From the NCBI RefSeq assembly GCF_900129545.1, contig NZ_FQWB01000004.1:248001-312000 (forward strand): 64,000 nucleotides of DNA, read 5' to 3'. A model generated the notes under the pieces. The model saw only the letters and a list, made by a program, of their open reading frames with translations. It was not told the DNA's origin and ran no database searches. This DNA is from Flavobacterium fluvii. GTDB taxonomy: Bacteria; Bacteroidota; Bacteroidia; Flavobacteriales; Flavobacteriaceae. Below are positions 54,899 through 63,979 of the stretch, one piece after another. The stretch's first letter is position 1, and each line of letters begins with the position of its first letter. Both the position numbers and the translations under genes were made by a program.

Positions 54899-56926
54899 AT
54901 GAAAGTTTTAACTCAAAAGTTCCAAACCAAACACAATACTGCACCATTTTCGCAAATAAAATTAGCCGATTACCAACCTGCTTTTATCGAAAATATCGCT
55001 GCTGCAAAAGCAGAAATTGATGCCATCATCAATAATCCTGAAGCTCCAACTTTCGAAAATACCATCGAAGCCTTGGATTTTTCTGGAAATGCTTTGGATC
55101 GGTTATCGTCTATTTTCTTTAATCTGAATTCGGCGGAAACCTGCGATGAAATGCAAAAAATTGCCCAGGAAGTTTCGCCTTTATTAACGGAATTCAGCAA
55201 TGACATTACGTTAAACGAAGATTTGTTCCTAAGAATAAAAACCGTTTACGAGCAAAAAGACAGCCTGAATTTAACTCCGGAGCAAGCCACTTTATTGGAC
55301 AAAAAATTCAAAAGTTTTTCCCGAAATGGAGCTTTACTTTCTGAAGATAAAAAATTGAAACTGCGTGAAATCGACACGGAATTAGCGAAACTAAAACTGA
55401 CTTACGGCGAAAATGTTTTGGCAGAAACCAACAACTATCAATTGCATATTACCAACGAAAGCGACCTGAAAGGACTTCCTGAAGGAACCATTGAAGCTGC
55501 CAAATCATTGGCAAAAAGCAAAGAGTTGGAAGGCTGGATTTTCACTTTGGATTTCCCAAGTTATATTCCGTTTGTGACCTATGCCGACAATCGCGAATTG
55601 AGAAAGGAAATCGCTATTGCTGCTGGTAAGAAAGCATTTCAAAACAACGAATTCGACAATCAGGAAATCACTTTAAAGATTGCCAAATTACGTTTTGAAA
55701 GAGCCAACTTATTAGGTTATGAAACGCATTCTCATTTTGTTTTGGAAGAAAGAATGGCTCAAAATCCGAACAAAGTAAAATCGTTTTTGAATGATTTATT
55801 AGCCAAAGCCAAACCTGCTGCTCAAAGAGAATTTGCAGAATTAACTGCTTTCGCCAAAGAACTCGACGGAATTGACCATTTAGAGAAATGGGACGGTGCT
55901 TATTATTCTGAAAAATTGAAACAAAAATTATTCAATTTGGATGATGAAAAACTAAAACCTTATTTCCAATTAGAAAACGTTTTGAACGGTGCTTTTACTG
56001 TTGCTAATAAATTATTCGGATTGACATTCACCGAAATATTCGACATCGATAAATACCACGAAGAAGTAACCACTTATGAAGTCAAAGACGAATTTGGCGA
56101 ATTGGTGGCTATTTTCTACGCCGATTTCTTTCCAAGAAAAGGAAAACGAAATGGTGCCTGGATGACTTCTTTCAAATCACAATATATTAAAGACGGCAAA
56201 AACGAAAGACCACATATTTCTAATGTTTGTAATTTTACCAAACCAACTGAAACCAAACCATCGTTGCTAACTTTCAATGAAGTAACCACTTTATTCCACG
56301 AATTTGGTCACGGATTACACGGAATGCTGGCCAACACCACTTACCCAAGTTTATCAGGAACATCGGTTTATTGGGATTTTGTAGAATTGCCAAGTCAAGT
56401 TATGGAAAACTGGTGTTACGAACCAGAAGCTTTGGCTTTGTTTGCTAAACATTATGAAACGGGCGAAATCATTCCGCAGGAATATGTAGAAAAAATCAAA
56501 GAGAGTGCCAGTTTTCAGGAAGGAATGGCTACTTTACGTCAATTGAGTTTTGGCTTATTGGATATGGCTTTCCACAGCAACAATCCAACCGAAATCACCA
56601 ATGTAAAAGCTTTTGAAAAAACAGCTTTTGAAGGAACCACTTTATATCCTGATGTAGCCGAAAATTGTATGTCAGTTTCCTTCTCTCATATTTTTCAAGG
56701 AGGTTATTCTTCCGGATATTACAGCTACAAATGGGCTGAAGTACTCGATGCTGATGCTTTTGCTTATTTTCAGGAGAAAGGAATTTTCAACAAAGAAGTA
56801 GCTGCAAAATTCAAAGACAATGTACTTTCTAAAGGTGGAACTGAATTGCCAATGGAATTGTACAAACGTTTTAGAGGTCAGGAACCAAAACCGGATGCTT
56901 TGCTGAAGAGAGCGGGGTTGATATAA
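54899..56926 (+). CDS. dcp: M3-family peptidyl-dipeptidase (oligopeptidase A / Dcp-like)
   Basis: 675 residues from ATG at 54899; an earlier in-frame ATG at 54851 lies in the right arm of the inverted repeat and adds residues unlike the family. Long helical N-terminal part, then the thermolysin-like zinc site FHEFGHGLHGML with His467, Glu468 and His471, and the third ligand region SGTSVYWDFVELPSQVMENW. FSHIFQGGYSSGYYSYKWAE and KGGTELPMELYKRFRGQEP are typical C-terminal M3A blocks. No signal peptide, so probably cytoplasmic peptide recycling. Dcp versus PrlC activity cannot be settled from sequence alone. Ends at a GNRA-loop terminator. Confidence 0.92.
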   Translation: MKVLTQKFQTKHNTAPFSQIKLADYQPAFIENIAAAKAEIDAIINNPEAPTFENTIEALDFSGNALDRLSSIFFNLNSAETCDEMQKIAQEVSPLLTEFSNDITLNEDLFLRIKTVYEQKDSLNLTPEQATLLDKKFKSFSRNGALLSEDKKLKLREIDTELAKLKLTYGENVLAETNNYQLHITNESDLKGLPEGTIEAAKSLAKSKELEGWIFTLDFPSYIPFVTYADNRELRKEIAIAAGKKAFQNNEFDNQEITLKIAKLRFERANLLGYETHSHFVLEERMAQNPNKVKSFLNDLLAKAKPAAQREFAELTAFAKELDGIDHLEKWDGAYYSEKLKQKLFNLDDEKLKPYFQLENVLNGAFTVANKLFGLTFTEIFDIDKYHEEVTTYEVKDEFGELVAIFYADFFPRKGKRNGAWMTSFKSQYIKDGKNERPHISNVCNFTKPTETKPSLLTFNEVTTLFHEFGHGLHGMLANTTYPSLSGTSVYWDFVELPSQVMENWCYEPEALALFAKHYETGEIIPQEYVEKIKESASFQEGMATLRQLSFGLLDMAFHSNNPTEITNVKAFEKTAFEGTTLYPDVAENCMSVSFSHIFQGGYSSGYYSYKWAEVLDADAFAYFQEKGIFNKEVAAKFKDNVLSKGGTELPMELYKRFRGQEPKPDALLKRAGLI

Positions 56927-56947
56927 AAGATTTCAGAATACAGATAG

Positions 56948-56978
56948 AAACCGAGGTAGAAATACTTCGGTTTTTTTA
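56948..56978 (+). terminator. terminator of the M3 peptidase gene
   Basis: AAACCGAGGTA/TACTTCGGTTT (one G-T pair) around a GAAA tetraloop, followed by seven T. The T run overlaps the stop codon of the convergent UbiA-like gene. Confidence 0.85.
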
Positions 56979-57797
56979 TTGAATAAAAAACAATAAAAGC
57001 CACCACAAAATAGGAACGCTCTCCACCCAAAAAGAAGTATAATATTTGGAGCGTTTTTCATTGGCGAAAGCCAAAAACAAAGCGATAATAATTGCAATGG
57101 CAATAACCAATACGAAATGCTCAATATGATAATTGAAATTACTGTTGAAAAGTTCCAAAGCACAAAAAATCATCAATAAAACATAGCCTAGTTTTTTAGT
57201 CCGCTTCACTCCTATTTGTTGCGGAACGGTTTGCAAATGTGGATCATCATTGGCTAAATCAATGATTTCAAAAATAAGAATCAGCACAAAAACCAGTATG
57301 AATCGCTGAACACTTTTTAGATAAAAATCAGAGGTTATGGAGATGCCCGCATCTACGATTGGCAAAGCCAAAGTCACTCCAACCCAACACAAAGAGACAA
57401 TATAAATTTTTACACCAGCCCAATTTCGGGCATTTTTCCGGTTTGGAAAAAAGGGCAAAGTGTATAACAAAGTGAGTGACAAAACGCCTACCGAAATAAT
57501 TTGTGTTACCCGTTGCAATTGAAAAAAGTAAAAACCAACAGCCAAAAAAGAAAAAGCACTAAACAAAATGATAAGTTTCAAACTACTGCGCATTTTTATT
57601 TTATGTGTTCGAGCAAAACTGTCGTATTTAACAAAATTATAACCAACTATAGTTCCAAAAAAAGCAAAATTAGCCATCGGCTTATCTTCTGGAATGTGAA
57701 ACATAAAATTAGTCATTTGTACCAATGAATATACCGACAAAGCCACGTGAATACTGCTTTGAATATAAAAATCGAATACCTTTTTTAAAACTTTCAT
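56976..57797 (-). CDS. UbiA-like polytopic membrane protein
   Basis: 273 residues from ATG at 57797 (an upstream in-frame start adds 12 residues in a region rich in stops for the opposite gene's promoter). Eight or nine hydrophobic segments. The second Asp-rich motif of UbiA prenyltransferases is present: IIDLANDD (DxxxD) followed by TVPQQIG. The first motif, normally NDxxDxxxD, is degenerate here: YNFVKYDSFA (residues 53-62). Family knowledge: UbiA enzymes join polyprenyl chains to aromatic or other acceptors, with both Asp motifs holding Mg-diphosphate. So this may be a divergent enzyme or a non-catalytic relative. Divergent from gcvP, convergent with the M3 gene. Confidence 0.72.
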   Translation of the reverse strand: MKVLKKVFDFYIQSSIHVALSVYSLVQMTNFMFHIPEDKPMANFAFFGTIVGYNFVKYDSFARTHKIKMRSSLKLIILFSAFSFLAVGFYFFQLQRVTQIISVGVLSLTLLYTLPFFPNRKNARNWAGVKIYIVSLCWVGVTLALPIVDAGISITSDFYLKSVQRFILVFVLILIFEIIDLANDDPHLQTVPQQIGVKRTKKLGYVLLMIFCALELFNSNFNYHIEHFVLVIAIAIIIALFLAFANEKRSKYYTSFWVESVPILWWLLLFFIQ

Positions 57798-57895
57798 CAC
57801 ACAAAAATAATCAACGTTGTTAACAACTAGCAACTTTAGTTGAAAGATTCCTAAAAATCAATTCCTTGAAGCTTATTTCTTTTGAATATTCTCCG

Positions 57896-57903
57896 TAAAT
57901 TTG
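57896..57903 (+). promoter_or_regulatory. -7 promoter element of gcvP
   Basis: TAAATTTG 31 bases before the gcvP ATG; no TTTG at the ideal distance. No glycine riboswitch-like structure is visible in the short leader. Confidence 0.5.
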
Positions 57904-57933
57904 CGGCTTTAAAAAACAACCCTTTTTACACAG

Positions 57934-60783
57934 ATGAAAACAGATTCTTTTGCTTTAAGACACATTGGCCCGAGAGAAACAGATTTACAACATATGTTGA
58001 AAACCATAGGAGTTGACTCCATAGAGCGACTTGTTTATGAAACACTCCCGGATGATATTCGTCTAAAAACTCCTCTTGCATTAGACCCAGCAATGACTGA
58101 ATATGAGTATTCGAATCATATTGCTGAATTGGGAAGCAAAAACAAAAATTTTCAAACTTATATCGGATTAGGATACAATCAAGCTATCGTTCCAGCTGTT
58201 ATTCAAAGAAATATTTTTGAAAACCCAGGATGGTATACTGCTTACACACCTTACCAAGCAGAAATTGCACAAGGTCGTCTAGAAGCTATCTTGAATTTTC
58301 AAACTATGGTAGTTGAACTTACCGGAATGGAAATCGCCAATGCTTCTTTATTGGACGAAGGGACTGCTGCTGCGGAAGCCATGGCATTACTATTCGACGT
58401 AAGATCGCGCGACCAAAAGAAAAACAACATCAACAAATTCTTCGTTTCTGAAGAAATATTACCTCAAACTTTATCGGTTTTAGAAACTCGTTCTACTCCA
58501 ATCGGGATAGAATTGGTTGTAGGAAACCACGAAACTTTTGATTTCTCATCAGAATTTTTCGGAGCCATTCTTCAATATCCGGGTAAATACGGTCAGGTAA
58601 ATGATTATACTGCATTTATTACAAAAGCGGCAGAAAATGAAATCAAAGTTGCAGTAGCAGCCGATATTTTAAGTTTGACAAAACTAACGCCTCCGGGAGA
58701 AATGGGAGCTGCAGTAGTGGTTGGAACAACACAACGTTTCGGAATTCCCTTGGGTTATGGTGGTCCACACGCTGCTTATTTTGCAACCAAAGAAGAGTAC
58801 AAACGTTCTATGCCGGGAAGAATAATCGGGGTAACGGTTGATACCAACGGAAACCGTGCTTTGCGTATGGCTTTGCAAACTCGTGAGCAACATATCAAAC
58901 GTGATAAAGCGACTTCCAATATCTGTACTGCCCAAGTTTTACTATCGGTTATGGCGGGAATGTACGCCGTATATCACGGACCAAAAGGCTTACAGTATAT
59001 CGCTGATAAAGTTCACGCTTTAGCAGCTACTTTGTCAAACGAATTGGAAAAACTAGGTTTACAACAAACGAATACGGCTTTCTTCGACACTATCGTTATC
59101 AAAGCCGATGCTCAAAAAGTACGTGCTATTGCTGAGCAAAACGAGACAAACTTCTATTATATCGACGACAATACCGTTTCTATCTCTTTGAATGAAACTA
59201 CAAGCATTGCCGATATCAACAAAATCGTTGGGATTTTCGCTTCCGCAAATGGTAAGCAGGCAACGACTATCGAAACTTTATCAGAAGCCGTACATTTCCC
59301 TGAGGATTTAGCAAGAACGTCAGCTTTCTTACAACACGACGTTTTCAACCAATACCACTCGGAATCGGCGATGATGCGTTACATCAAAATGTTGGAACGT
59401 AAAGATTTATCATTGAATCACTCGATGATTTCTTTGGGTTCTTGCACGATGAAACTGAATGCCGCTGCCGAAATGTTACCATTAAGCAACGCACTTTGGA
59501 ACAACATCCACCCTTTTGCACCGCTAGACCAAGCACAAGGATACCAAGAAATGTTGTCTAAACTAGAGCAACAATTAAACGTAATTACCGGTTTTGCAGG
59601 AACGACTTTGCAGCCTAATTCAGGAGCACAGGGAGAATATGCAGGATTAATGGTTATTCGTGCATATCACCAATCACGTGGCGATCACCACAGAAACGTT
59701 GCTTTGATTCCATCATCGGCTCACGGAACCAATCCGGCTACTGCAGCAATGGCGGGTATGAAAATCATCGTAACCAAAACATTGGAAAACGGAAATATTG
59801 ACGTAGAAGATTTGCGTCAAAAAGCGATTGAGCACAAAGACGATTTAGCTTGTTTGATGGTGACTTACCCATCGACTCACGGTGTTTTTGAAAGTGCCAT
59901 TTGTGAAATCACAAAAATTATCCACGAAAACGGAGGACAGGTTTATATGGACGGAGCCAATATGAACGCACAAGTTGGTTTGACCAACCCGGCAACTATT
60001 GGAGCCGACGTTTGTCACCTGAACCTTCACAAAACATTCGCCATCCCTCACGGTGGTGGTGGACCGGGCGTTGGACCAATTTGCGTAGCGGAACATTTAG
60101 TTCCTTTCTTACCATCTAACCCGGTTATCCCAACAGGTGGAAGCAGTGCTATTACAGCCGTTTCTGCAGCACCTTGGGGATCGGCATTGGTATGTTTGAT
60201 TTCTTACGGTTACATCACGATGTTGGGTGCCGATGGATTGAAAGAAGCTACGGAACACGCTATCCTAAATGCGAACTACATAAAAGAAAAACTGAACGGT
60301 CATTACGACACTTTATATTCCGGTGAAATGGGGCGTGCGGCTCACGAAATGATTTTGGAATGTCGTCCTTTTAAACAAAAAGGAATTGAAGTTACCGATA
60401 TCGCCAAACGTTTGATGGATTATGGTTTTCACGCACCAACGGTTTCTTTCCCTGTGGCAGGAACCTTGATGATTGAACCAACCGAAAGTGAAAACCTGGA
60501 AGAATTAGACCGTTTTTGTGACGCCATGATTGCCATTCGTAAAGAAATCGAAGCGGCAACCATCGAAGACAACAACAACGTATTGAAAAATTCCCCTCAT
60601 ACTTTAGCGATGCTTACTGCCGATACCTGGGATTTCCCATACAGCAGAGAGCAAGCCGCTTTCCCATTGGATTATATCGCCGAAAACAAATTCTGGCCTA
60701 CCGTTCGCAGAGCCGATGATGCTTTTGGAGACAGAAACTTGGTTTGTAGTTGCGCACCAATCGAGGCTTATATAGAAAACTAA
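57934..60783 (+). CDS. gcvP: glycine dehydrogenase (decarboxylating), P protein
   Basis: 949 residues, the fused long form (N- and C-terminal halves in one chain). FALRHIGPRETDLQHMLKTI and the conserved PYQAEIAQGRLEAILNFQTM in the first half; the pyridoxal-phosphate lysine is Lys700 in LNLHKTFAIPHGGGGPGVGP in the second. Decarboxylates glycine and loads the aminomethyl group onto lipoyl-H protein, feeding one-carbon folate metabolism. GcvT and GcvH are not in the window, as is usual in this phylum. Single gene with a strong terminator. Confidence 0.97.
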   Translation: MKTDSFALRHIGPRETDLQHMLKTIGVDSIERLVYETLPDDIRLKTPLALDPAMTEYEYSNHIAELGSKNKNFQTYIGLGYNQAIVPAVIQRNIFENPGWYTAYTPYQAEIAQGRLEAILNFQTMVVELTGMEIANASLLDEGTAAAEAMALLFDVRSRDQKKNNINKFFVSEEILPQTLSVLETRSTPIGIELVVGNHETFDFSSEFFGAILQYPGKYGQVNDYTAFITKAAENEIKVAVAADILSLTKLTPPGEMGAAVVVGTTQRFGIPLGYGGPHAAYFATKEEYKRSMPGRIIGVTVDTNGNRALRMALQTREQHIKRDKATSNICTAQVLLSVMAGMYAVYHGPKGLQYIADKVHALAATLSNELEKLGLQQTNTAFFDTIVIKADAQKVRAIAEQNETNFYYIDDNTVSISLNETTSIADINKIVGIFASANGKQATTIETLSEAVHFPEDLARTSAFLQHDVFNQYHSESAMMRYIKMLERKDLSLNHSMISLGSCTMKLNAAAEMLPLSNALWNNIHPFAPLDQAQGYQEMLSKLEQQLNVITGFAGTTLQPNSGAQGEYAGLMVIRAYHQSRGDHHRNVALIPSSAHGTNPATAAMAGMKIIVTKTLENGNIDVEDLRQKAIEHKDDLACLMVTYPSTHGVFESAICEITKIIHENGGQVYMDGANMNAQVGLTNPATIGADVCHLNLHKTFAIPHGGGGPGVGPICVAEHLVPFLPSNPVIPTGGSSAITAVSAAPWGSALVCLISYGYITMLGADGLKEATEHAILNANYIKEKLNGHYDTLYSGEMGRAAHEMILECRPFKQKGIEVTDIAKRLMDYGFHAPTVSFPVAGTLMIEPTESENLEELDRFCDAMIAIRKEIEAATIEDNNNVLKNSPHTLAMLTADTWDFPYSREQAAFPLDYIAENKFWPTVRRADDAFGDRNLVCSCAPIEAYIEN

Positions 60784-60793
60784 TATACAACTG

Positions 60794-60824
60794 AAATGTC
60801 TCGAGAAATCGGGACATTTTTTTT
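60794..60824 (+). terminator. terminator of gcvP
   Basis: Eleven-pair stem AAATGTCTCGA/TCGGGACATTT (one T-G pair) with a GAAA tetraloop, then T8. It contains an ATG (60796) in frame with the next gene, showing that this ATG is not the real start. Confidence 0.9.
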
Positions 60825-60834
60825 AACAATACCA

Positions 60835-61197
60835 ATGAGAGACATTCAAACACGGGAAGATTTACATTTATTGATGAGTGAATTCTACAAGAAATTACTT
60901 ATCGACGACAAAATCAATTTTATATTTACCGAAGTGGCCAAAATAGATTTGGAACCCCATCTGTTGGAACTGGTTGATTTCTGGGAACAAATTCTTTTTG
61001 ACACGGGCAGTTACCGAAAAAACGTGATGCAGCTGCATATGGACGTAAACCAAAAATCAAAATTATCCGGAGAACATTTCACCATTTGGCTCCATTATTT
61101 CAACACAACTATTGACGAAAACTTTACAGGCCAAATTGCAGAAAACATGAAAACAAGAGCCTTGTCGATTGCCACCGTGATGAAAATAAAAATGTAA
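60835..61197 (+). CDS. group III truncated hemoglobin
   Basis: 120 residues from ATG at 60835, just after the gcvP terminator. IQTREDLHLLMSEFYKKLLI and FWEQILFDTGSYRKNVMQLH are the usual helices of this family, and HFTIWLHYFNTTIDENF supplies the proximal heme ligand His81. The 2-on-2 globin length fits. Family knowledge: group III proteins have been linked to nitric oxide or oxygen chemistry, mostly untested. Possible short read-through dependence on gcvP, but the terminator suggests its own transcription. Confidence 0.85.
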   Translation: MRDIQTREDLHLLMSEFYKKLLIDDKINFIFTEVAKIDLEPHLLELVDFWEQILFDTGSYRKNVMQLHMDVNQKSKLSGEHFTIWLHYFNTTIDENFTGQIAENMKTRALSIATVMKIKM

Positions 61198-61259
61198 CTT
61201 TTTACTATTTGATGAATATTAATCGGTTTTTTAGCAAAAAACAACTTTTTATATAATTA

Positions 61260-61271
61260 TATGCGTGCATA
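61260..61271. promoter_or_regulatory. TATGCGTGCATA near-palindrome upstream of the ketoacyl synthase gene
   Basis: Same 12-base motif as at 33322-33333 with one central base changed, 35 bases before the -7 element TAAATTTG and 68 before the ATG. Its place over the expected -33 to -45 region fits an operator. Confidence 0.4.
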
Positions 61272-61305
61272 ATAAATTTTATATAGTTTTATCATTTTTT
61301 ATCTA

Positions 61306-61313
61306 TAAATTTG
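61306..61313 (+). promoter_or_regulatory. -7 promoter element of the ketoacyl synthase gene
   Basis: TAAATTTG, 26 bases before the ATG at 61339. No TTTG 19-21 bases upstream; the sequence there is a run of T and A. Confidence 0.5.
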
Positions 61314-61338
61314 TTCTAAATCCATTACATTTTTTCTA

Positions 61339-62400
61339 ATGAAAATAAAAATAAGCGGAATAGGAAGTTATATTCCAGAAATCAAAATTTCCAATACAGA
61401 CTTTAGTAAACATATATTTTTAAATGAAGATGGAACTCCTTTTGGATATCCAAATGATGTCGTAATCAAAAAATTCAAAAGCATCACCGGAATCGAAAAA
61501 AGACGTTACGCATCTTCTGACCAATGTGCTTCTGACTTGGCTTTTTTAGCATCGTTAAAAGCTATCGAAAATGCAAGAATCGACCCTGAAACCATTGATT
61601 ACATTATTTTTGCCCATAATTTTGGGGATGTAAAACACGGCTCAAAACAATCGGACATCATCCCGAGTTTGGCCACTCGTGTCAAGCACAAACTGCAAAT
61701 AAAAAACCCAAAATGTGTGGCTTACGACATTCTTTTTGGTTGTCCAGGCTGGATAGAAGGCGTGCTTCAAGCCAATGCTTTCATCAAATCGGGAATGGCA
61801 AAACGTTGTTTGGTAATCGGCGCAGAAACCCTTTCGAGAGTGGTCGATCCACACGACAGGGATTCCATGATTTATTCTGACGGTTCTGGAGCGGCAATAA
61901 TCGAAGCTTCGGATGACGAAACTGGAATGTTGTCTTATGAAAGCGCCACTTATGCCTATGACGAAGCTGGTTATTTATTTTTCGGAAAATCATACAATCC
62001 AGATTTGAAAAAAGAAGACACTTGCTACATCAAAATGTATGGCCGAAAAATTTATGAATTTGCATTAAGTAATGTTCCTGCAGCCATGAAAAGCTGTTTA
62101 GACAAAAGCGGATTAGGTATTGACGACGTGAAAAAAATCCTGATTCATCAAGCCAACGAAAAAATGGATGAAGCCATCATTGAGCGTTTTTACAAATTAT
62201 ACGACAAACCTGTCCCCAAAGACATCATGCCCATGAGCATTCACGAATTGGGAAACAGCAGTGTGGCGACCGTACCTACGCTATTGGATTTGCTGATTCG
62301 AGGAAAAATAGAAAATCAAGAAGTCAATAAAGGAGACATTCTCATCTTCGCTTCCGTTGGAGCAGGAATGAACATCAATGCCTTTATATATCGCTATTAA
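61339..62400 (+). CDS. 3-oxoacyl-ACP synthase III-family protein (KAS III/FabH-like)
   Basis: 353 residues, thiolase fold. Catalytic Cys135 in ILFGCPGWIEG, His270 in ILIHQANEKMDEA, Asn306 in ELGNSSVATVPTLL. N-terminal KISGIGSYIPEIKISNTDFS and ITGIEKRRYASSDQ are FabH-like. Compared with housekeeping FabH (about 320-335) it has extra length around residues 23-45 and the neighbours of a specialised pathway, so a role in making an unusual lipid, pigment or secondary metabolite is inferred. First of a cluster with a methyltransferase and a GT2 enzyme; a shared regulator motif lies upstream. Confidence 0.85.
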   Translation: MKIKISGIGSYIPEIKISNTDFSKHIFLNEDGTPFGYPNDVVIKKFKSITGIEKRRYASSDQCASDLAFLASLKAIENARIDPETIDYIIFAHNFGDVKHGSKQSDIIPSLATRVKHKLQIKNPKCVAYDILFGCPGWIEGVLQANAFIKSGMAKRCLVIGAETLSRVVDPHDRDSMIYSDGSGAAIIEASDDETGMLSYESATYAYDEAGYLFFGKSYNPDLKKEDTCYIKMYGRKIYEFALSNVPAAMKSCLDKSGLGIDDVKKILIHQANEKMDEAIIERFYKLYDKPVPKDIMPMSIHELGNSSVATVPTLLDLLIRGKIENQEVNKGDILIFASVGAGMNINAFIYRY

Positions 62401-62418
62401 TTTTATTTGAAGCAATTT

Positions 62419-62485
62419 CCCGCTATCCGTTGCAATCTTTTGTGCCGAACCCAGGCACAAAAAGGATTTCCACTGCTATCGGGGC
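62419..62485. repeat. dispersed repeat element with TTTTGTGCC/GGCACAAAA hairpin
   Basis: Central arms TTTTGTGCC (62438-62446) and GGCACAAAA (62454-62462) with a seven-base loop, flanked by CCCGCTATCCG and CTGCTATCGGGGC. From memory, this 65-base layout recurs in Flavobacterium intergenic regions. It lies between the ketoacyl synthase and methyltransferase genes and could be mistaken for coding sequence in frame with the latter. Confidence 0.7.
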
Positions 62486-62498
62486 TAAAAAACCTATA

Positions 62499-63026
62499 AT
62501 GTACGAAAAAACATTTCCCAATAAAAGATTCAAACACACCTTAGAATTTTTACAAAAACACGTTTCCACTTCCGAAACCATTTTCGATTTAGGCGTTCCC
62601 AATCCTTTTTCCAAAATAATGGAAACCAACGGATATACCGTAAAAAACACCACGGGCGAAGATATCGACAACAACCAAACCGCATTGCAAAACGAAAGCT
62701 ACACCGTTTTTACCGCTTTCGAAATCTTCGAACATTTGCTAAATCCTTATACCGTTTTAGAAAACGTGAAATGCGACAAATTGCTCATTTCAATCCCATT
62801 GCGTTTATGGTTTTCCTCAGCTTATCGCAGCAAAACCGATATGTGGGACAGACATTACCACGAGTTCGAAGATTGGCAATTGGATTGGCTTTTGGAAAAA
62901 ACAGGCTGGAAAATTATCGACAGGGAGAAATTTACCCATCCTGTAAAAAAGATTGGATTCCGTCCCCTATTGCGATTTTTCACTCCAAGATATTATATCG
63001 TTTACGCAGAAAAAATCAAGATTTAA
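62499..63026 (+). CDS. SAM-dependent methyltransferase-like protein
   Basis: 175 residues from ATG at 62499; a start in the repeat (62430) would add 23 residues encoded by the repeat element. TIFDLGVPNPFSKIMETNGY is the class I methyltransferase motif I region; FTAFEIFEHLLNPYTVLENV stands for motif II/III, with the acidic post-II turn, and LLISIPLRLWFSSAYRSKTD after it. Small for the fold, without the usual complete GxGxG, so binding of S-adenosylmethionine is probable, not certain. Possibly acts on the product of the neighbouring KAS III and GT2 enzymes. Confidence 0.72.
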   Translation: MYEKTFPNKRFKHTLEFLQKHVSTSETIFDLGVPNPFSKIMETNGYTVKNTTGEDIDNNQTALQNESYTVFTAFEIFEHLLNPYTVLENVKCDKLLISIPLRLWFSSAYRSKTDMWDRHYHEFEDWQLDWLLEKTGWKIIDREKFTHPVKKIGFRPLLRFFTPRYYIVYAEKIKI

Positions 63027-63085
63027 GATTGCAGATTAACGATTTTTTGATTTTTAGATTAAGCCACGAGCTAATCTGAAATCTG

Positions 63086-63112
63086 ACCCGAGCGCCAGCG
63101 AACTGGCGAAGC
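63086..63112. repeat. GC-rich CGCCAG-cgaa-CTGGCG hairpin element before the GT2 gene
   Basis: Perfect six-base stem (63093-63098, 63103-63108) with CGAA loop, inside an AATCTGAAATCTGA-containing spacer that echoes the heptad array at 42371-42454. The segment ACCCGAGCG resembles the CGAGCG cores near 785-800 and 53069-53080. Confidence 0.55.
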
Positions 63113-63130
63113 AAATCTAAAATTCTTTAA

Positions 63131-63979
63131 ATGAAATACTACATCGTCATACCGACCTACAACGAAGAAACTTTTATCGCTTTGACCTTGCAATCTTTGA
63201 TTTCGCAAACTGTCTTGCCTTCAAAAATAGTGGTTGTCAATGATAATTCTACCGATAAAACCCCCGAAATAGTTTTGGATTTCGCCAAGGACAATCCTTT
63301 TATCACTTTGGTAAACAAAACTTCGGAAGCAAAGCATTTACCCGGAAGCAAGGTAATTCAGGCTTTTCAGAAAGGATTTGAAACCTTGGACGACAATTAT
63401 GATTTAATCGTGAAAATTGATGCCGATTTGATTTTTCCCGCCAATTATTTCGAAACCGTCATCAACCATTTTCAATCCGATACAACCATTGGAATGGCGG
63501 GAGGATTCTGCTATATAGAAAAAAATGGCGATTGGATTCTGGAAAACCTCACCGACAAAGACCATATTCGAGGTGCACTCAAAGCCTACCGAAAAGAAAC
63601 CTTTCAACAAATTGGAGGTCTCAAACCCGCAATGGGTTGGGACACCGTGGACGAATTGCTTTGCAAATTCTACAATTGGAAAGTAGTAACCGACGAAAGT
63701 TTGCACGTAAAACATCTCAAACCCACTGGAGCCAGCTACAACCAGGCGGCTCGTTTTAAACAAGGAGAAGCCTTTTACGCCTTGGGGTATGGTTTCTTCA
63801 TAACAGGAATCGCTTCATTGAAATTGGCGATGCGTAAAGGCAAGCCATTATTGTTTATTGACTACATCAACGGTTTTTGGAAAGCAAAATCTGCAAAAAA
63901 ACCAATGCTGGTCAATACCGAACAAGCCAAATTTATTCGCAAGTATCGTTTGCAAAAAATGAAAGAGAAATTGTTTTAA
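63131..63979 (+). CDS. family 2 glycosyltransferase
   Basis: 282 residues. GT-A fold: YYIVIPTYNEETFIALTLQS at the N-terminus, VVNDNSTDKTPEI nucleotide-binding, VKIDADLIFP (DxD-like IDADL), GGLKPAMGWDTVDELL as the acceptor-side motif. Two weakly hydrophobic segments near the C-terminus (ALGYGFFITGIASLKLAM) suggest membrane contact. Transfers a sugar to an unknown acceptor, perhaps the lipid made by the neighbouring enzymes. The 104-base gap before it carries the hairpin repeat. The last 21 bases of the window hold no further gene. Confidence 0.9.
   Translation: MKYYIVIPTYNEETFIALTLQSLISQTVLPSKIVVVNDNSTDKTPEIVLDFAKDNPFITLVNKTSEAKHLPGSKVIQAFQKGFETLDDNYDLIVKIDADLIFPANYFETVINHFQSDTTIGMAGGFCYIEKNGDWILENLTDKDHIRGALKAYRKETFQQIGGLKPAMGWDTVDELLCKFYNWKVVTDESLHVKHLKPTGASYNQAARFKQGEAFYALGYGFFITGIASLKLAMRKGKPLLFIDYINGFWKAKSAKKPMLVNTEQAKFIRKYRLQKMKEKLF

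Noticed and set aside
61339..63979. Flexirubin or dialkylresorcinol pigment cluster
   Set aside because: Only a KAS III, a methyltransferase-like and a GT2 gene are visible; no DarA-like, acyl carrier or ammonia-lyase gene is seen, so the assignment would be guesswork.
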